From: Pseudomonas violetae
Lineage (GTDB): Bacteria > Pseudomonadota > Gammaproteobacteria > Pseudomonadales > Pseudomonadaceae
DNA length: 64,000 nucleotides
Direction of reading: 5' to 3'
Assembly: GCF_023072615.1 (NCBI RefSeq)
Contig: NZ_JAKNRW010000018.1
Location: 1 to 64,000, forward strand
Positions 18,375 to 27,450 of this stretch are shown piece by piece (the first letter of the stretch is position 1; each line of letters starts with the position of its first letter). A model generated the notes under the pieces. The model was not told the origin of the DNA and made no database searches. It saw nothing but the letters and a program-made list of their open reading frames with translations. The position numbers and the translations under genes are program-made.

Positions 18375-19793
18375 TTAGATCAATTCACGGACGTCGACAA
18401 AACGACCGTTTACTGCGGCGGCGGCGGCCATGGCCGGGCTCACCAGGTGGGTACGGCCACCGGCACCCTGACGGCCTTCGAAGTTGCGGTTGGAGGTCGA
18501 TGCGCAATGCTCGCCAGACTCCAGGCGGTCCGGGTTCATCGCCAGGCACATCGAGCAACCAGGCTCACGCCATTCAAAACCGGCCTCAAGGAAGATCTTG
18601 TCCAGGCCTTCCGATTCAGCCTGTGCCTTCACCAGGCCAGAGCCCGGCACCACGATGGCCTGCTTGATGGTCGACGCTACTTTACGGCCCTTGGCGATCA
18701 CGGCAGCGGCGCGCAAATCTTCGATTCGCGAGTTGGTGCAGGAGCCGATGAACACACGGTCCAACTGAATATCGGTGATCGCCTGATTGGCAGTCAAACC
18801 CATGTACTTCAAGGCGCGCTCGATGGAGCCACGCTTGACCAGGTCCGGCTCTTTAGCCGGGTCCGGCACGTTCTGATCTACGGCCAGGACCATCTCGGGC
18901 GAAGTGCCCCAGCTGACTTGTGGCTTGATCTGCGTGGCATCGAGCTCGACGACGGTGTCGAACTTGGCGTCCGCATCGGTCACCAGGTCTTTCCACGCTT
19001 CGACAGCCAAATCCCACTCCGCGCCTTTCGGGGCGAAGGGACGGCCCTTCACGTAAGCCACGGTTTTTTCATCCGCCGCCACCAGGCCCACCCGAGCGCC
19101 GGCCTCGATGGACATGTTGCAGATGGTCATGCGCCCTTCAACCGACAGGTCGCGGATCGCGCTGCCGGCGAACTCGATGGCGTGGCCATTACCGCCGGCC
19201 GTGCCGATCTTGCCGATCACGGCGAGCACGATGTCCTTGGCCGTCACGCCAAAAGGCAGTTTGCCTTCGACCAAGACCAACATATTCTTCATTTTTTTGG
19301 CAACCAGGCACTGGGTGGCGAGCACGTGCTCGACCTCAGAAGTGCCGATACCGTGAGCCAGGGCGCCGAATGCGCCATGGGTCGAGGTGTGGGAGTCGCC
19401 GCAGACCACGGTCATGCCCGGCAAGGTAGCGCCCTGCTCCGGGCCGATGACGTGGACGATGCCCTGGCGCACGTCGTTCATCTTGAATTCGATGATGCCG
19501 TATTCATCGCAGTTGTCGTCCAGGGTCTGGACTTGCAGGCGCGAGACTTGGTCGGCAATCGCTTCGATGCCGCCTTTACGCTCCGGCGTAGTCGGTACGT
19601 TGTGGTCCGGGGTCGCGATATTGGCATCGATGCGCCAAGGCTTGCGCCCAGCCAGACGCAGGCCTTCGAAGGCTTGCGGCGAGGTCACTTCATGGATGAT
19701 GTGACGGTCGATGTAAATCAGCGCAGAACCATCGTCGCGCTGTTTGACCAAATGCGAATCCCAGAGCTTGTCGTAGAGCGTTTTGCCGGCCAT
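18375..19793 (-). CDS. leuC: 3-isopropylmalate dehydratase large subunit
   Basis: A 472-residue aconitase-family subunit carrying the [4Fe-4S] cluster. Cluster cysteines are visible in GSCTNSR near residue 345 and in GCSMCLAMNPD near 408-416. VCGDSHTSTHGAFG near 130 and NRNFEGRQG near 434 are family signatures. It is the first gene of the leuC-leuD run and faces a LysR regulator gene across a 147-bp gap. Confidence 0.98.
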   Translation of the reverse strand: MAGKTLYDKLWDSHLVKQRDDGSALIYIDRHIIHEVTSPQAFEGLRLAGRKPWRIDANIATPDHNVPTTPERKGGIEAIADQVSRLQVQTLDDNCDEYGIIEFKMNDVRQGIVHVIGPEQGATLPGMTVVCGDSHTSTHGAFGALAHGIGTSEVEHVLATQCLVAKKMKNMLVLVEGKLPFGVTAKDIVLAVIGKIGTAGGNGHAIEFAGSAIRDLSVEGRMTICNMSIEAGARVGLVAADEKTVAYVKGRPFAPKGAEWDLAVEAWKDLVTDADAKFDTVVELDATQIKPQVSWGTSPEMVLAVDQNVPDPAKEPDLVKRGSIERALKYMGLTANQAITDIQLDRVFIGSCTNSRIEDLRAAAVIAKGRKVASTIKQAIVVPGSGLVKAQAESEGLDKIFLEAGFEWREPGCSMCLAMNPDRLESGEHCASTSNRNFEGRQGAGGRTHLVSPAMAAAAAVNGRFVDVRELI

Positions 19794-19940
19794 CAGACGG
19801 TTTCCTCATCATTTGTTTCTATGCCCCGGGTTTTGAACGGCTCAATAACCCTTTGGCTTGTGAGGTCGATCCTAGGGGGTTACATTAAATAACTCAAATT
19901 CATATTTTTTATGCTTTGGATAACCAACTGGAATACTGAA

Positions 19941-20831
19941 ATGGACCTGGCCAACCTTAATGCTTTTATCGCGATCGCAGAGACCGGGAGCTTCTCAGGC
20001 GCAGGCGAACGTCTGCACCTGACGCAACCGGCAATCAGCAAGCGCATCGCCGGGCTGGAGCAACAATTGAAAGTGCGCCTGTTCGATCGCCTGGGCCGGG
20101 AAGTCGGCCTGACGGAAGCCGGCCGCGCCCTGCTGCCGCGGGCTTACCAGATCCTCAACGTGCTGGACGATACCCGCCGCGCCCTGACCAATCTGACTGG
20201 CGAAGTAAGCGGCCGCCTGACCCTGGCCACCAGTCACCACATCGGTCTGCACCGTCTGCCGCCTTTACTGAGGGAGTTCACCCGACGATACCCACAGGTG
20301 GCACTGGATATTCAGTTCCTCGATTCGGAAGTGGCCTACGAGGAAATCCTCCACGGCCGCGCGGAACTGGCAGTGATCACCCTCGCCCCCGAGCCTCATT
20401 CCCTGGTCAAAGCCACCCCGGTGTGGGACGACCCGCTGGATTTCGTGGTCGCACCAGAGCATTCGCTGATCAGCAACGGCGCGGTCAGCCTCGCGGATAT
20501 CGCCCTGCACCCGGCGGTGTTTCCCGGCGGCAACACCTTTACCCACCACATCGTCCAGCGCCTGTTCGAAGCCCAGGGGCTGACGCCGAACATCGCCATG
20601 AGCACCAACTACCTGGAAACCATTAAGATGATGGTATCCATTGGCCTGGCCTGGAGCGTGCTGCCGCGCACCATGCTTGATGAGCAGGTCGCGCGTATCC
20701 CTTTACCGGGCATACAGCTCACTCGCCAGCTAGGCTATATCCTGCACACAGAAAGGACGCTGTCGAACGCTGCACGGGCCTTCATGGCGTTGCTGGATGC
20801 ACAAATCGATCAGCCAGGGACACAGGGCTAA
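19941..20831 (+). CDS. LysR-family transcriptional regulator
   Basis: A 296-residue regulator. I start it at MDLANLNAFIAI; an upstream in-frame ATG at 19911 would add ten unrelated residues. The winged HTH covers about residues 1-60 (SFSGAGERLHLTQPAISKRIAGLEQQL). The effector-binding domain follows from about 90. It is divergent from leuC, the usual arrangement for a LysR protein controlling its neighbour. The AT-rich 19880-19925 segment is the likely shared operator. Control of leuCD is an inference from position only. Confidence 0.93.
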   Translation: MDLANLNAFIAIAETGSFSGAGERLHLTQPAISKRIAGLEQQLKVRLFDRLGREVGLTEAGRALLPRAYQILNVLDDTRRALTNLTGEVSGRLTLATSHHIGLHRLPPLLREFTRRYPQVALDIQFLDSEVAYEEILHGRAELAVITLAPEPHSLVKATPVWDDPLDFVVAPEHSLISNGAVSLADIALHPAVFPGGNTFTHHIVQRLFEAQGLTPNIAMSTNYLETIKMMVSIGLAWSVLPRTMLDEQVARIPLPGIQLTRQLGYILHTERTLSNAARAFMALLDAQIDQPGTQG

Positions 20832-20897
20832 CTTGTGCTACTCCTATAGAGCCGCGAGACCCAGTGCCTAACGCCCTATTCAGTCTAAGGCTTGCCA

Positions 20898-23800
20898 ATG
20901 CCGAAATCTGTTGACCGTATTCCGCCAATGCCGCGTATCCAGGCGCTTGACCCAAAACGGTCCGAGCAAAGCTGGGAAAACGCGCCACAGTTGCTGGCGG
21001 CCCTCAACGGTGCCCGCCTTGGCGCCTGGTATTGGGACATCGAGCGCGGGCAGATCAGTTGGTCTAGAGGCACCCAGGCGCTGTTTGGCTTCGACCCCCA
21101 TGCGCCGCTGCCCGCCGACCTGGAATACCTCGACCTGCTGCCGCCGGAAGATCGGGCAAAAACCGTGCGTGCCTTCCATGCGGTGATCGCCGGTGCGCCG
21201 CTGGAACAGGCGATGCATCACCGTATTCGCTGGCCCGATGGCAGCCTGCACTGGCTGGAGATCAATGGCAGTCTGCTGCCGGACAAGGACGGACGCCCAC
21301 GAATGATCGGAGTGATCCGCGAAATCACCCACCAGCGCCAGCGCGAACAGGCGCTGAGCAGCTCGGAGAAACGTTTCGCGACACTGTTTCACCTGTGCCC
21401 GAACATGGTGCTGCTGACCCGCCAGGACGACGGCCTGATCACCGAAGCCAACCAGTACTTTGAAAGCCTGTTCGGCTGGCCAGTGCAGGACGCCATTGGC
21501 CGTACCACCCTCGAGCTGGGCCTATGGGTGCATCCCGAGCAACGGGAGCGACTGGTCAAGGCCACCAAGGCCAAAGGTGAGCTGATCAGCATGGAGGTGC
21601 AGTTTCGCGCCAGCAACGGGCAGATCCACGATGGCATTCTCAGTGCGCAGAAGGTCGAACTCGAAGGCCAACCCTATCTGCTCAGCACCTTCCTCGACAC
21701 CACCGAGCGCAAAGCCGCCGAGCATGCACTCAAAGACAGCCAGGAGCGCCTCGACCTGGCGCTGGATTCGGCGCAATTGGGTACCTGGGACTGGCACATC
21801 CCCAGCGGCATGCTCTATGGCTCGGCGCGCGCGGCGCAGTTGCACGGGCTGGAGGCAACTCCCTTCCACGAGTCCTTCGACGAGTTTTTCGAAGGCGTAC
21901 CCGACGAAGAACGCGGCAGCATGCGCGACGCCTACCGCAGCCTGCGCGAGGGTCCGGCCGGCAACTATCAGTTGACCTACCGGGTGCAGCTGGCCGATGG
22001 CAGCTCCCGCTACCTGGAAAGCCGTGCACGGCTGTATCGCGACGAAAACGGCGCCCCGCTGCGCATGGCCGGCACCCTGCTCGACATCACTGATCAGGTG
22101 GAACGCGAGCAGCGACTGGTCGCATCTGAAGAGAAATTCGCGACCCTATTCCAGGTCAGCCCCGACCCGATTTGTGTCACTCGCCAGGACAGCGGCCAGT
22201 TCATCGAGATCAACTCCAGCTTCACCCAGACGTTTGGCTGGAGTGCAACCGATGTGATCGGTCGCAGCGCCGACGAAATCGGCCTATGGGACGCTTCGGC
22301 GAAAAGCTTGCACAGAATCGAACAGGTTATCCGCGAACAGGGCCTGAACAACGTCGCGATCCAGGTCCAGCACAAGGACGGACAGTCCCTGACCTGTGTG
22401 ATCTCCAGCCGCCAGATCAATGTCAGCGACCAGCCCTGCGTGGTCACCACCCTGCGCGACATCACCCAGCAGCAACGCTCCGAAGCGGCACTCAAGGCCA
22501 GCGAAGAGAAGTTCGCCAAGGCGTTCCACTCAAGCCCCGACGCCATCACCATCACCGAACGCGACACTGGCCGCTATCTGGAAGTCAACGACGGCTTCTG
22601 CCGCCTGACCGGCTACCAGGCCGATGAAGTGGTCGGGCGCACGGTGTACCAGGTCGGCATCTGGGCCGAGGAGAAACAGCGCTCCTCGCTGCTGGCCGAA
22701 CTGCAGCTCAATGGCCGGGTGCATCACCAGGAAATGCTCGGGCGCAACAAGTGCGGCGAGTTGCTCACCGTTGAAGTGTCAGTAGAACCCATCACCCTCA
22801 ACGAAACCGCCTGCCTGCTGCTGACCGCTCGAGACGTCAGCCTGCTGAAAAACGCCGAAGCGCAGATTCGCCACCTGGCCTACCACGACCCACTGACGAA
22901 CCTGCCCAACCGCGCTTTGCTGATGGACCGCCTGAGCCAGCAGATCGCCCTGCTCAAGCGCCACAACCTGCGCGGCGCCCTGCTGTTTCTCGACCTCGAC
23001 CACTTCAAGCACATCAATGATTCCCTCGGCCATCCCGTGGGCGACACCGTGCTGAAAATCATCACTGCGCGGCTTGAGGCCAGCGTGCGCATGGAAGACA
23101 CCGTGGCGCGCCTGGGGGGTGACGAGTTCGTGGTGCTGCTCAGCGGCCTGGAAGGTTCGCGCGACGACGTCAGCACTCAAGTGCGCAGCCTGGCCGACAC
23201 CTTGCGCGAACTGCTGTCGGAGCCGATGTTCCTCGACGGCCAACGCCTGCAAGTCACGCCCAGCATCGGCATCGCGCTGATTCCCGACCACGGCTCGACC
23301 CCCACCGACCTGCTCAAGCGGGCTGACATCGCCCTGTACCGGGCCAAGGACTCAGGCCGCAATACCGCGCAGATGTACCACAACACCATGCAAAAGGCCG
23401 CCAGCGAGCGCCTGCGCATGGAAACCGACCTGCGCCTGGCCCTCTCGCGCAACGAGTTTCGCGTGCACTTCCAACCCCAGATCGACGCGCGGGACAACCG
23501 AATAGTCGGCGCCGAGGCCCTGGTGCGCTGGAACCACCCCGAACTGGGCGCCCAATCACCCAGCGAGTTCATCAAGGTGCTGGAGGACAGCGGGCTGATC
23601 CTGGAGGTCGGCAGCTGGATCATCGATGAAGCCTGTCGCGCATTTAAACACTTGATGGCCGAAGGTCTCATCGACCCGCTCGACTTCAGCCTGTGCGTCA
23701 ACATCAGCCCGCGCCAGTTTCGCCAGAACGACTTCGTCGAACGGGTCGAGCACAGCCTCGCCAGTCATGGCCTGCCCTGCTCGCTGCTGAAACTGGAAAT

Positions 23801-24176
23801 CACCGAAGGCATCGTCATCCAGAACCTGGAAGACACCATCAGCAAAATGTGCCGCCTGAAACAACTCGGCGTGAGCTTCGCCATGGATGATTTCGGCACC
23901 GGCTACTCATCCCTGACCTACCTCAAGCGGCTGCCGGTCGACACCCTGAAAATCGACCAGTCCTTCATCCGCGACGCCACCACCGACCCCAACGACGCCG
24001 AAATCATCCGCGCCATCGTCGCCATGGCCCGCAGCCTGGGGTTGAAGGTAATTGCCGAGGGGGTGGAAACGCTGGAGCAACTGGAGTTTCTCCAGGGGCT
24101 GGGGTGCCATTTCTACCAGGGGTATTTGCACAGTCGGCCGTTGCCGGTGGAAGAGTTCAAGAAACTCCTGAAATAG
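20898..24176 (+). CDS. Five-PAS GGDEF/EAL cyclic-di-GMP protein
   Basis: A 1092-residue protein with no obvious membrane segment. Five PAS repeats lie at about residues 20-130, 155-275, 280-405, 410-530 and 535-655. The second, fourth and fifth begin with the recurring EKFATLF/EKFAKAF pattern. GGDEF follows at about 657-820, with intact GGDEF near 740, and EAL at about 835-1085, with EALVRW near 873. Both catalytic motifs are canonical, so cyclase and phosphodiesterase activity are both possible; which dominates cannot be read. The ATG at 20898 has TAAGG seven bases upstream. It is 66 bp after the LysR gene. Confidence 0.94.
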   Translation: MPKSVDRIPPMPRIQALDPKRSEQSWENAPQLLAALNGARLGAWYWDIERGQISWSRGTQALFGFDPHAPLPADLEYLDLLPPEDRAKTVRAFHAVIAGAPLEQAMHHRIRWPDGSLHWLEINGSLLPDKDGRPRMIGVIREITHQRQREQALSSSEKRFATLFHLCPNMVLLTRQDDGLITEANQYFESLFGWPVQDAIGRTTLELGLWVHPEQRERLVKATKAKGELISMEVQFRASNGQIHDGILSAQKVELEGQPYLLSTFLDTTERKAAEHALKDSQERLDLALDSAQLGTWDWHIPSGMLYGSARAAQLHGLEATPFHESFDEFFEGVPDEERGSMRDAYRSLREGPAGNYQLTYRVQLADGSSRYLESRARLYRDENGAPLRMAGTLLDITDQVEREQRLVASEEKFATLFQVSPDPICVTRQDSGQFIEINSSFTQTFGWSATDVIGRSADEIGLWDASAKSLHRIEQVIREQGLNNVAIQVQHKDGQSLTCVISSRQINVSDQPCVVTTLRDITQQQRSEAALKASEEKFAKAFHSSPDAITITERDTGRYLEVNDGFCRLTGYQADEVVGRTVYQVGIWAEEKQRSSLLAELQLNGRVHHQEMLGRNKCGELLTVEVSVEPITLNETACLLLTARDVSLLKNAEAQIRHLAYHDPLTNLPNRALLMDRLSQQIALLKRHNLRGALLFLDLDHFKHINDSLGHPVGDTVLKIITARLEASVRMEDTVARLGGDEFVVLLSGLEGSRDDVSTQVRSLADTLRELLSEPMFLDGQRLQVTPSIGIALIPDHGSTPTDLLKRADIALYRAKDSGRNTAQMYHNTMQKAASERLRMETDLRLALSRNEFRVHFQPQIDARDNRIVGAEALVRWNHPELGAQSPSEFIKVLEDSGLILEVGSWIIDEACRAFKHLMAEGLIDPLDFSLCVNISPRQFRQNDFVERVEHSLASHGLPCSLLKLEITEGIVIQNLEDTISKMCRLKQLGVSFAMDDFGTGYSSLTYLKRLPVDTLKIDQSFIRDATTDPNDAEIIRAIVAMARSLGLKVIAEGVETLEQLEFLQGLGCHFYQGYLHSRPLPVEEFKKLLK

Positions 24177-24600
24177 CGCGGCCGTTGCAGGGCGGCCCCG
24201 TCTACCCTGCCGGGCACGCTTCCCTGTGGGAGCGAGCCCGGCTTGCCGGCGAAGACGTCCCCACAGCCAACCTGTTCCTACAGATACACCACGGTCACTG
24301 TAGGAGCCGGCTTGCCGGCGAAGGCGCCCGACAGCCAACCCAACTATTGCGACCGTAACTCGCCACCAGTCCAGCAGCCGTAGCCCCCTCAAAAGCGGGC
24401 AAAGGTCGCCCCGCCAAGATTGAATCTCCATTTCCTACACGCTTCCAGGAAACGTCCGATTTACCTTCCCCCCCCCTTCACCGACCCTTCGCGCTGCACG
24501 TTGCCATGCCTCGATTCATTCCGGAGCCAGTGCAATTTGATCATTAGCCGGCGCCCCAGCGCGCCTCGCTCAAGTCGCCAGCAGACAAGGACCTCAATCA
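24177..24600. other. Gene-free spacer with REP copies and a C9 run
   Basis: This 424-bp gap holds two REP copies (24225-24326), a run of nine C at 24468-24476 and a GC-poorer stretch just before the PAAR gene. AAGGA at about 24587 is the ribosome-binding site of that gene. I see no convincing small gene or promoter. Confidence 0.7.
24225..24326. repeat. Two direct REP copies (GGCTTGCCGGCGAAG type)
   Basis: TGTGGGAGCGAGCCCGGCTTGCCGGCGAAGACG and a shorter copy starting TGTAGGAGCCGGCTTGCC lie in the same orientation about 45 bp apart. Unlike most doublets here they are direct, not inverted. The first carries a four-base insertion (GAGC). Confidence 0.85.
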
Positions 24601-26064
24601 ATGGCCATCGGGTATTACATTCGCCAAGGCGACAAGACCACCTGCGGCGGCACGGTGCTGGATGCCGAACCCTGCATCACGATGTTTGGCGAAAACCATG
24701 CCCGCGACGGGGATCGGGTTTCCTGCGGAATAACCGGTAAGACCTACGTGATCGCCGGCGGGATTTCGCATATGCGAACCAAGGGCCGGTTCTTGGCCGG
24801 TACGCTGGACAGCGTCAGCTCTTGCCCTTGCAGAGCCGAGTTGATCCCCTCACTAAAGACGGCCACTTACTCCTCCAGGGAGGCCGTTGCACCGCAAGGT
24901 ACCCGTGCCGCCGCTCAGCCAGCCACTCCGGCATCCCGCAGCGATCCGACAGCACCACGCCCATCCAGCCATGCGCCGGCGCGAACGGCGCCCTCACCGT
25001 CTTTCAGTGAGCTGCCGGGGCTGGTCTGCCAGAACCTCTGGCGCGGGTATCAACAACGCGCCGAAGCCATAGTAGCGCCGGGCGGCGTACTGATCGCCGA
25101 CCCCAAGGCGCGGAATCGCGCGATCAATGCCGCCTATGCGCAGTTGTGGCTTGAAGATCAGCGTTTTCAATGGGCCGGACTCGCTGCTTTCGCTTCCAAG
25201 CAGGTTGGCTGTGGACTGCTCCATGCGGCGGATTCGATCGAGAAGATCCAGGGCCAACATGAAGCGGGACTTCGCAGGGATGACGCGTTCGTAAAAAAGC
25301 TTTTGGGCTTGTTCAGCTGGGACAGTAAGCGTGAACAGCAGGCGAAAGCTCGGGACCTTGAGCAAGCGCAACGGGATTACGAACAAGCCCGCAGCAACAA
25401 TCCGCTGCCTAGCGGTATCCGCCACAAGGGAGATTCGTTGTCGTTCGTGCAAAAGCAACTCCAGTTCGTGCACGACATGCTGGCGCTGGGTAATACCACG
25501 CTGTTTCTGGATGTGTTTCCGCTGCATGCGTTCTACAAGGAACGGGGGTTGTGGTCGCTCGAAAAATGCCTGCCTTCACGCAAGGATATTTATGGTCATG
25601 GGCAGCTTCCGGTGCTGTGGCCAGTCGAGCACGAAAAGCTGGCGTTCGGTATCAACTACAAGGAGATCCTGCAAGCCTTCGAGGCCATTGACGCAGGCAA
25701 CATCGCCGATAGTGTTGTGCATCTGGCTTGGCACGAGCAGCGGAACATCCTGCAACCGTCGATGTACAGTGATCAATGGTTGGTAAAACTGCTATTCGGA
25801 AATCATCTCGCCTACGTCACCGACATTCCATCCGGCGCTGCCGCTGCCGTCGAATTGACACTCGCCAGCCAGTGTCTCCCCAGCGCGGACGGACGGACGG
25901 TAGGCTTTAGCAATGATTACGTCGCCAACTTGGCCGACATCGATCAGCGGATGCCTTTCGTTCTCAAGGCAGCGGCGCAGTTTGATGAGCTGCTGGGGCG
26001 CTCCGATCGCCATCTTATCGAACAGGCAATTCTGGACATTGCCTCAGGCCGGGGCGTGCGATGA
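24601..26064 (+). CDS. PAAR-domain protein with DUF2515-like C-terminus, candidate T6SS effector
   Basis: A 487-residue protein. Residues 1 to about 85 form a PAAR spike-tip domain (RQGDKTTCGGTVLD, RDGDRVSCGITGK, GRFLAGTLDSVSSCPC). A Pro/Ser/Ala-rich linker covers about 90-140. The C-terminal region of about 340 residues contains DPKARNRAINAAYAQLWL, FQWAGLAAFASKQVG, a charged coiled segment near 235-265 and HLAWHEQRNILQPSMY. That pattern reminds me of DUF2515, but I could not check it. PAAR fusions of this kind are type VI secretion cargo. The stop overlaps the next gene's start by four bases. No hydrolase motif is recognisable. Confidence 0.85.
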   Translation: MAIGYYIRQGDKTTCGGTVLDAEPCITMFGENHARDGDRVSCGITGKTYVIAGGISHMRTKGRFLAGTLDSVSSCPCRAELIPSLKTATYSSREAVAPQGTRAAAQPATPASRSDPTAPRPSSHAPARTAPSPSFSELPGLVCQNLWRGYQQRAEAIVAPGGVLIADPKARNRAINAAYAQLWLEDQRFQWAGLAAFASKQVGCGLLHAADSIEKIQGQHEAGLRRDDAFVKKLLGLFSWDSKREQQAKARDLEQAQRDYEQARSNNPLPSGIRHKGDSLSFVQKQLQFVHDMLALGNTTLFLDVFPLHAFYKERGLWSLEKCLPSRKDIYGHGQLPVLWPVEHEKLAFGINYKEILQAFEAIDAGNIADSVVHLAWHEQRNILQPSMYSDQWLVKLLFGNHLAYVTDIPSGAAAAVELTLASQCLPSADGRTVGFSNDYVANLADIDQRMPFVLKAAAQFDELLGRSDRHLIEQAILDIASGRGVR

Positions 26065-26678
26065 GCTTGCTGCGACGCATAGGTTGGCGACGTGGGGTCT
26101 TGGTAATGGCCGTCGCGGCTTTACTCATCGTAGCAGCGATTCAGGCGCTATCGGACGACCCGGAAATTGCGCTGGTAATTGGCGAGCCTTGGGAAGACAT
26201 GCGCCAGCGCTCCAGCGCGGCCATTGGTCCAGCCATTCCCGGGCACTACTGGGGACGCTTGCCTAAATCGGACGCCCGTCTCCGTTTCATAGATCCTCAG
26301 TACGGTTTCGTGACCCCTCTGGCCCGTTTTTTCACGGTCAGCTTCAACAAAGATGAGTCAGTCAGCAGTGTGTGGATGTCTCCGCAACTTGAGCCATTAT
26401 TGCTCGACGATACACTCAAGATCGTGCTGGATTTGCAAGAGCAATGGCGTCAAACAGGCTGGGAACCGATCCGAGTCAACTACGATCCTCCCTTTGCCGA
26501 TACCGCCCAATGGCGAGCCCGATTGCGGGATGTGAACAAAGGTGGCACCTCTTACTGGCAAGCGGGCAACCAGTATCAAGTGATGTTGGTAGTCAATCGT
26601 TTCAGAGACGATAAGCGCCCCAAAGAGGAGCGCTATCTTATAAAGCTGCAGCTTGCCACACCCTGGGTGAATCCTTGA
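26061..26678 (+). CDS. Membrane-anchored candidate immunity protein to the PAAR effector
   Basis: A 205-residue protein of unrecognised family. A basic start (MSLLRRIGWRRG) is followed by one hydrophobic helix at about residues 13-31 (VLVMAVAALLIVAAIQAL). The rest is a soluble domain of about 170 residues, predicted periplasmic by the positive-inside rule. Its ATG overlaps the effector stop (ATGA). Strict pairing downstream of a PAAR effector and periplasmic exposure suggest an immunity protein that would protect the cell envelope. The function is inferred from position alone. Confidence 0.7.
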   Translation: MSLLRRIGWRRGVLVMAVAALLIVAAIQALSDDPEIALVIGEPWEDMRQRSSAAIGPAIPGHYWGRLPKSDARLRFIDPQYGFVTPLARFFTVSFNKDESVSSVWMSPQLEPLLLDDTLKIVLDLQEQWRQTGWEPIRVNYDPPFADTAQWRARLRDVNKGGTSYWQAGNQYQVMLVVNRFRDDKRPKEERYLIKLQLATPWVNP

Positions 26679-26816
26679 CCCTCACCTTGATGACGGACCC
26701 ACCGCTTGCATCTCCTCAGTCAACCAAGCGAGCTCCCCCCAAGAACCCATCTACACTGAAAAATCGCCTCGCCCGAAACTCACCCCCACACTGTTTCCCC
26801 CTGAGATCCTAACGAC

Positions 26817-27440
26817 GTGCCCAGCATCTACCAGATCAAACCGGCCTTTCAAAACCTCCTGCGACCATGGGTGCAACGACTGTTCAACCAGGGCACGACC
26901 GCCAACCAGATCACCCTGATAGCAGGCGCCGGCTCGGTGCTGGTCGGTGCGGTGATCGCCGGTTTCGTCCAGCACCCGTGGGTATTTTTGCTGGTGCCGG
27001 CCTGGATGATCCTGCGCATGGCGCTCAATGCCATCGATGGCATGCTCGCCCGGGAGTTCAACCAGCAGTCGCACCTGGGGGCCTACCTCAATGAGCTGTG
27101 CGATATCGCCGCCGACTGTGCGCTGATCCTGCCGTTTGCGCTGCTACCGGGCGTCAGCCTGTGGCTGGTGCTGCTGGTCGCCCTGCTCGCCTTGTTCAGC
27201 GAGTACAGTGGCGTGCTGGGGTCGATGGTCGGTGCTTCGCGGCGCTATGACGGGCCCATGGGCAAAAGTGATCGGGCTTTTGTGCTGGGGGTCGTGGCGA
27301 TCGCTATCGCCCTGGGCTGGATCAGCGCGCTTTGGATCAATGCCGTGTTCGCGATCATCGCCGTGTTGTTGGTCTACACGCTGATCAACCGGGTCCGCCA
27401 GGGCCTCAAGGAAGTACAGGAAGACACCCCTTCAGCATAA
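26817..27440 (+). CDS. ynbA: CDP-alcohol phosphatidyltransferase family protein (YnbA-like)
   Basis: A 207-residue inner-membrane protein starting with GTG, with about five or six membrane helices. The CDP-alcohol phosphotransferase motif is recognisable as NAIDGMLAR, then GAYLNELCDIAAD. Two of the four usual aspartates are Asn (first and third positions). I recall the same substitutions in E. coli YnbA, so they look like a subfamily trait rather than decay. It opens an operon whose content matches ynbABCD. The alcohol joined to the CDP-lipid is unknown. The 138-bp gap upstream shows no gene. Confidence 0.87.
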   Translation: MPSIYQIKPAFQNLLRPWVQRLFNQGTTANQITLIAGAGSVLVGAVIAGFVQHPWVFLLVPAWMILRMALNAIDGMLAREFNQQSHLGAYLNELCDIAADCALILPFALLPGVSLWLVLLVALLALFSEYSGVLGSMVGASRRYDGPMGKSDRAFVLGVVAIAIALGWISALWINAVFAIIAVLLVYTLINRVRQGLKEVQEDTPSA

Positions 27441-27450
27441 GGACAGTGCA

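Noticed and set aside
18447..19892. A 481-codon plus-strand open frame opposite leuC
   Set aside because: It mirrors the leuC coding frame and shows His/Gln/Arg-rich composition typical of antisense translation. leuC itself has every expected motif.
19794..19940. A leucine attenuator peptide upstream of leuC
   Set aside because: I found no short ORF with a Leu-codon run in the minus-strand leader. Control by the divergent LysR protein is more likely.
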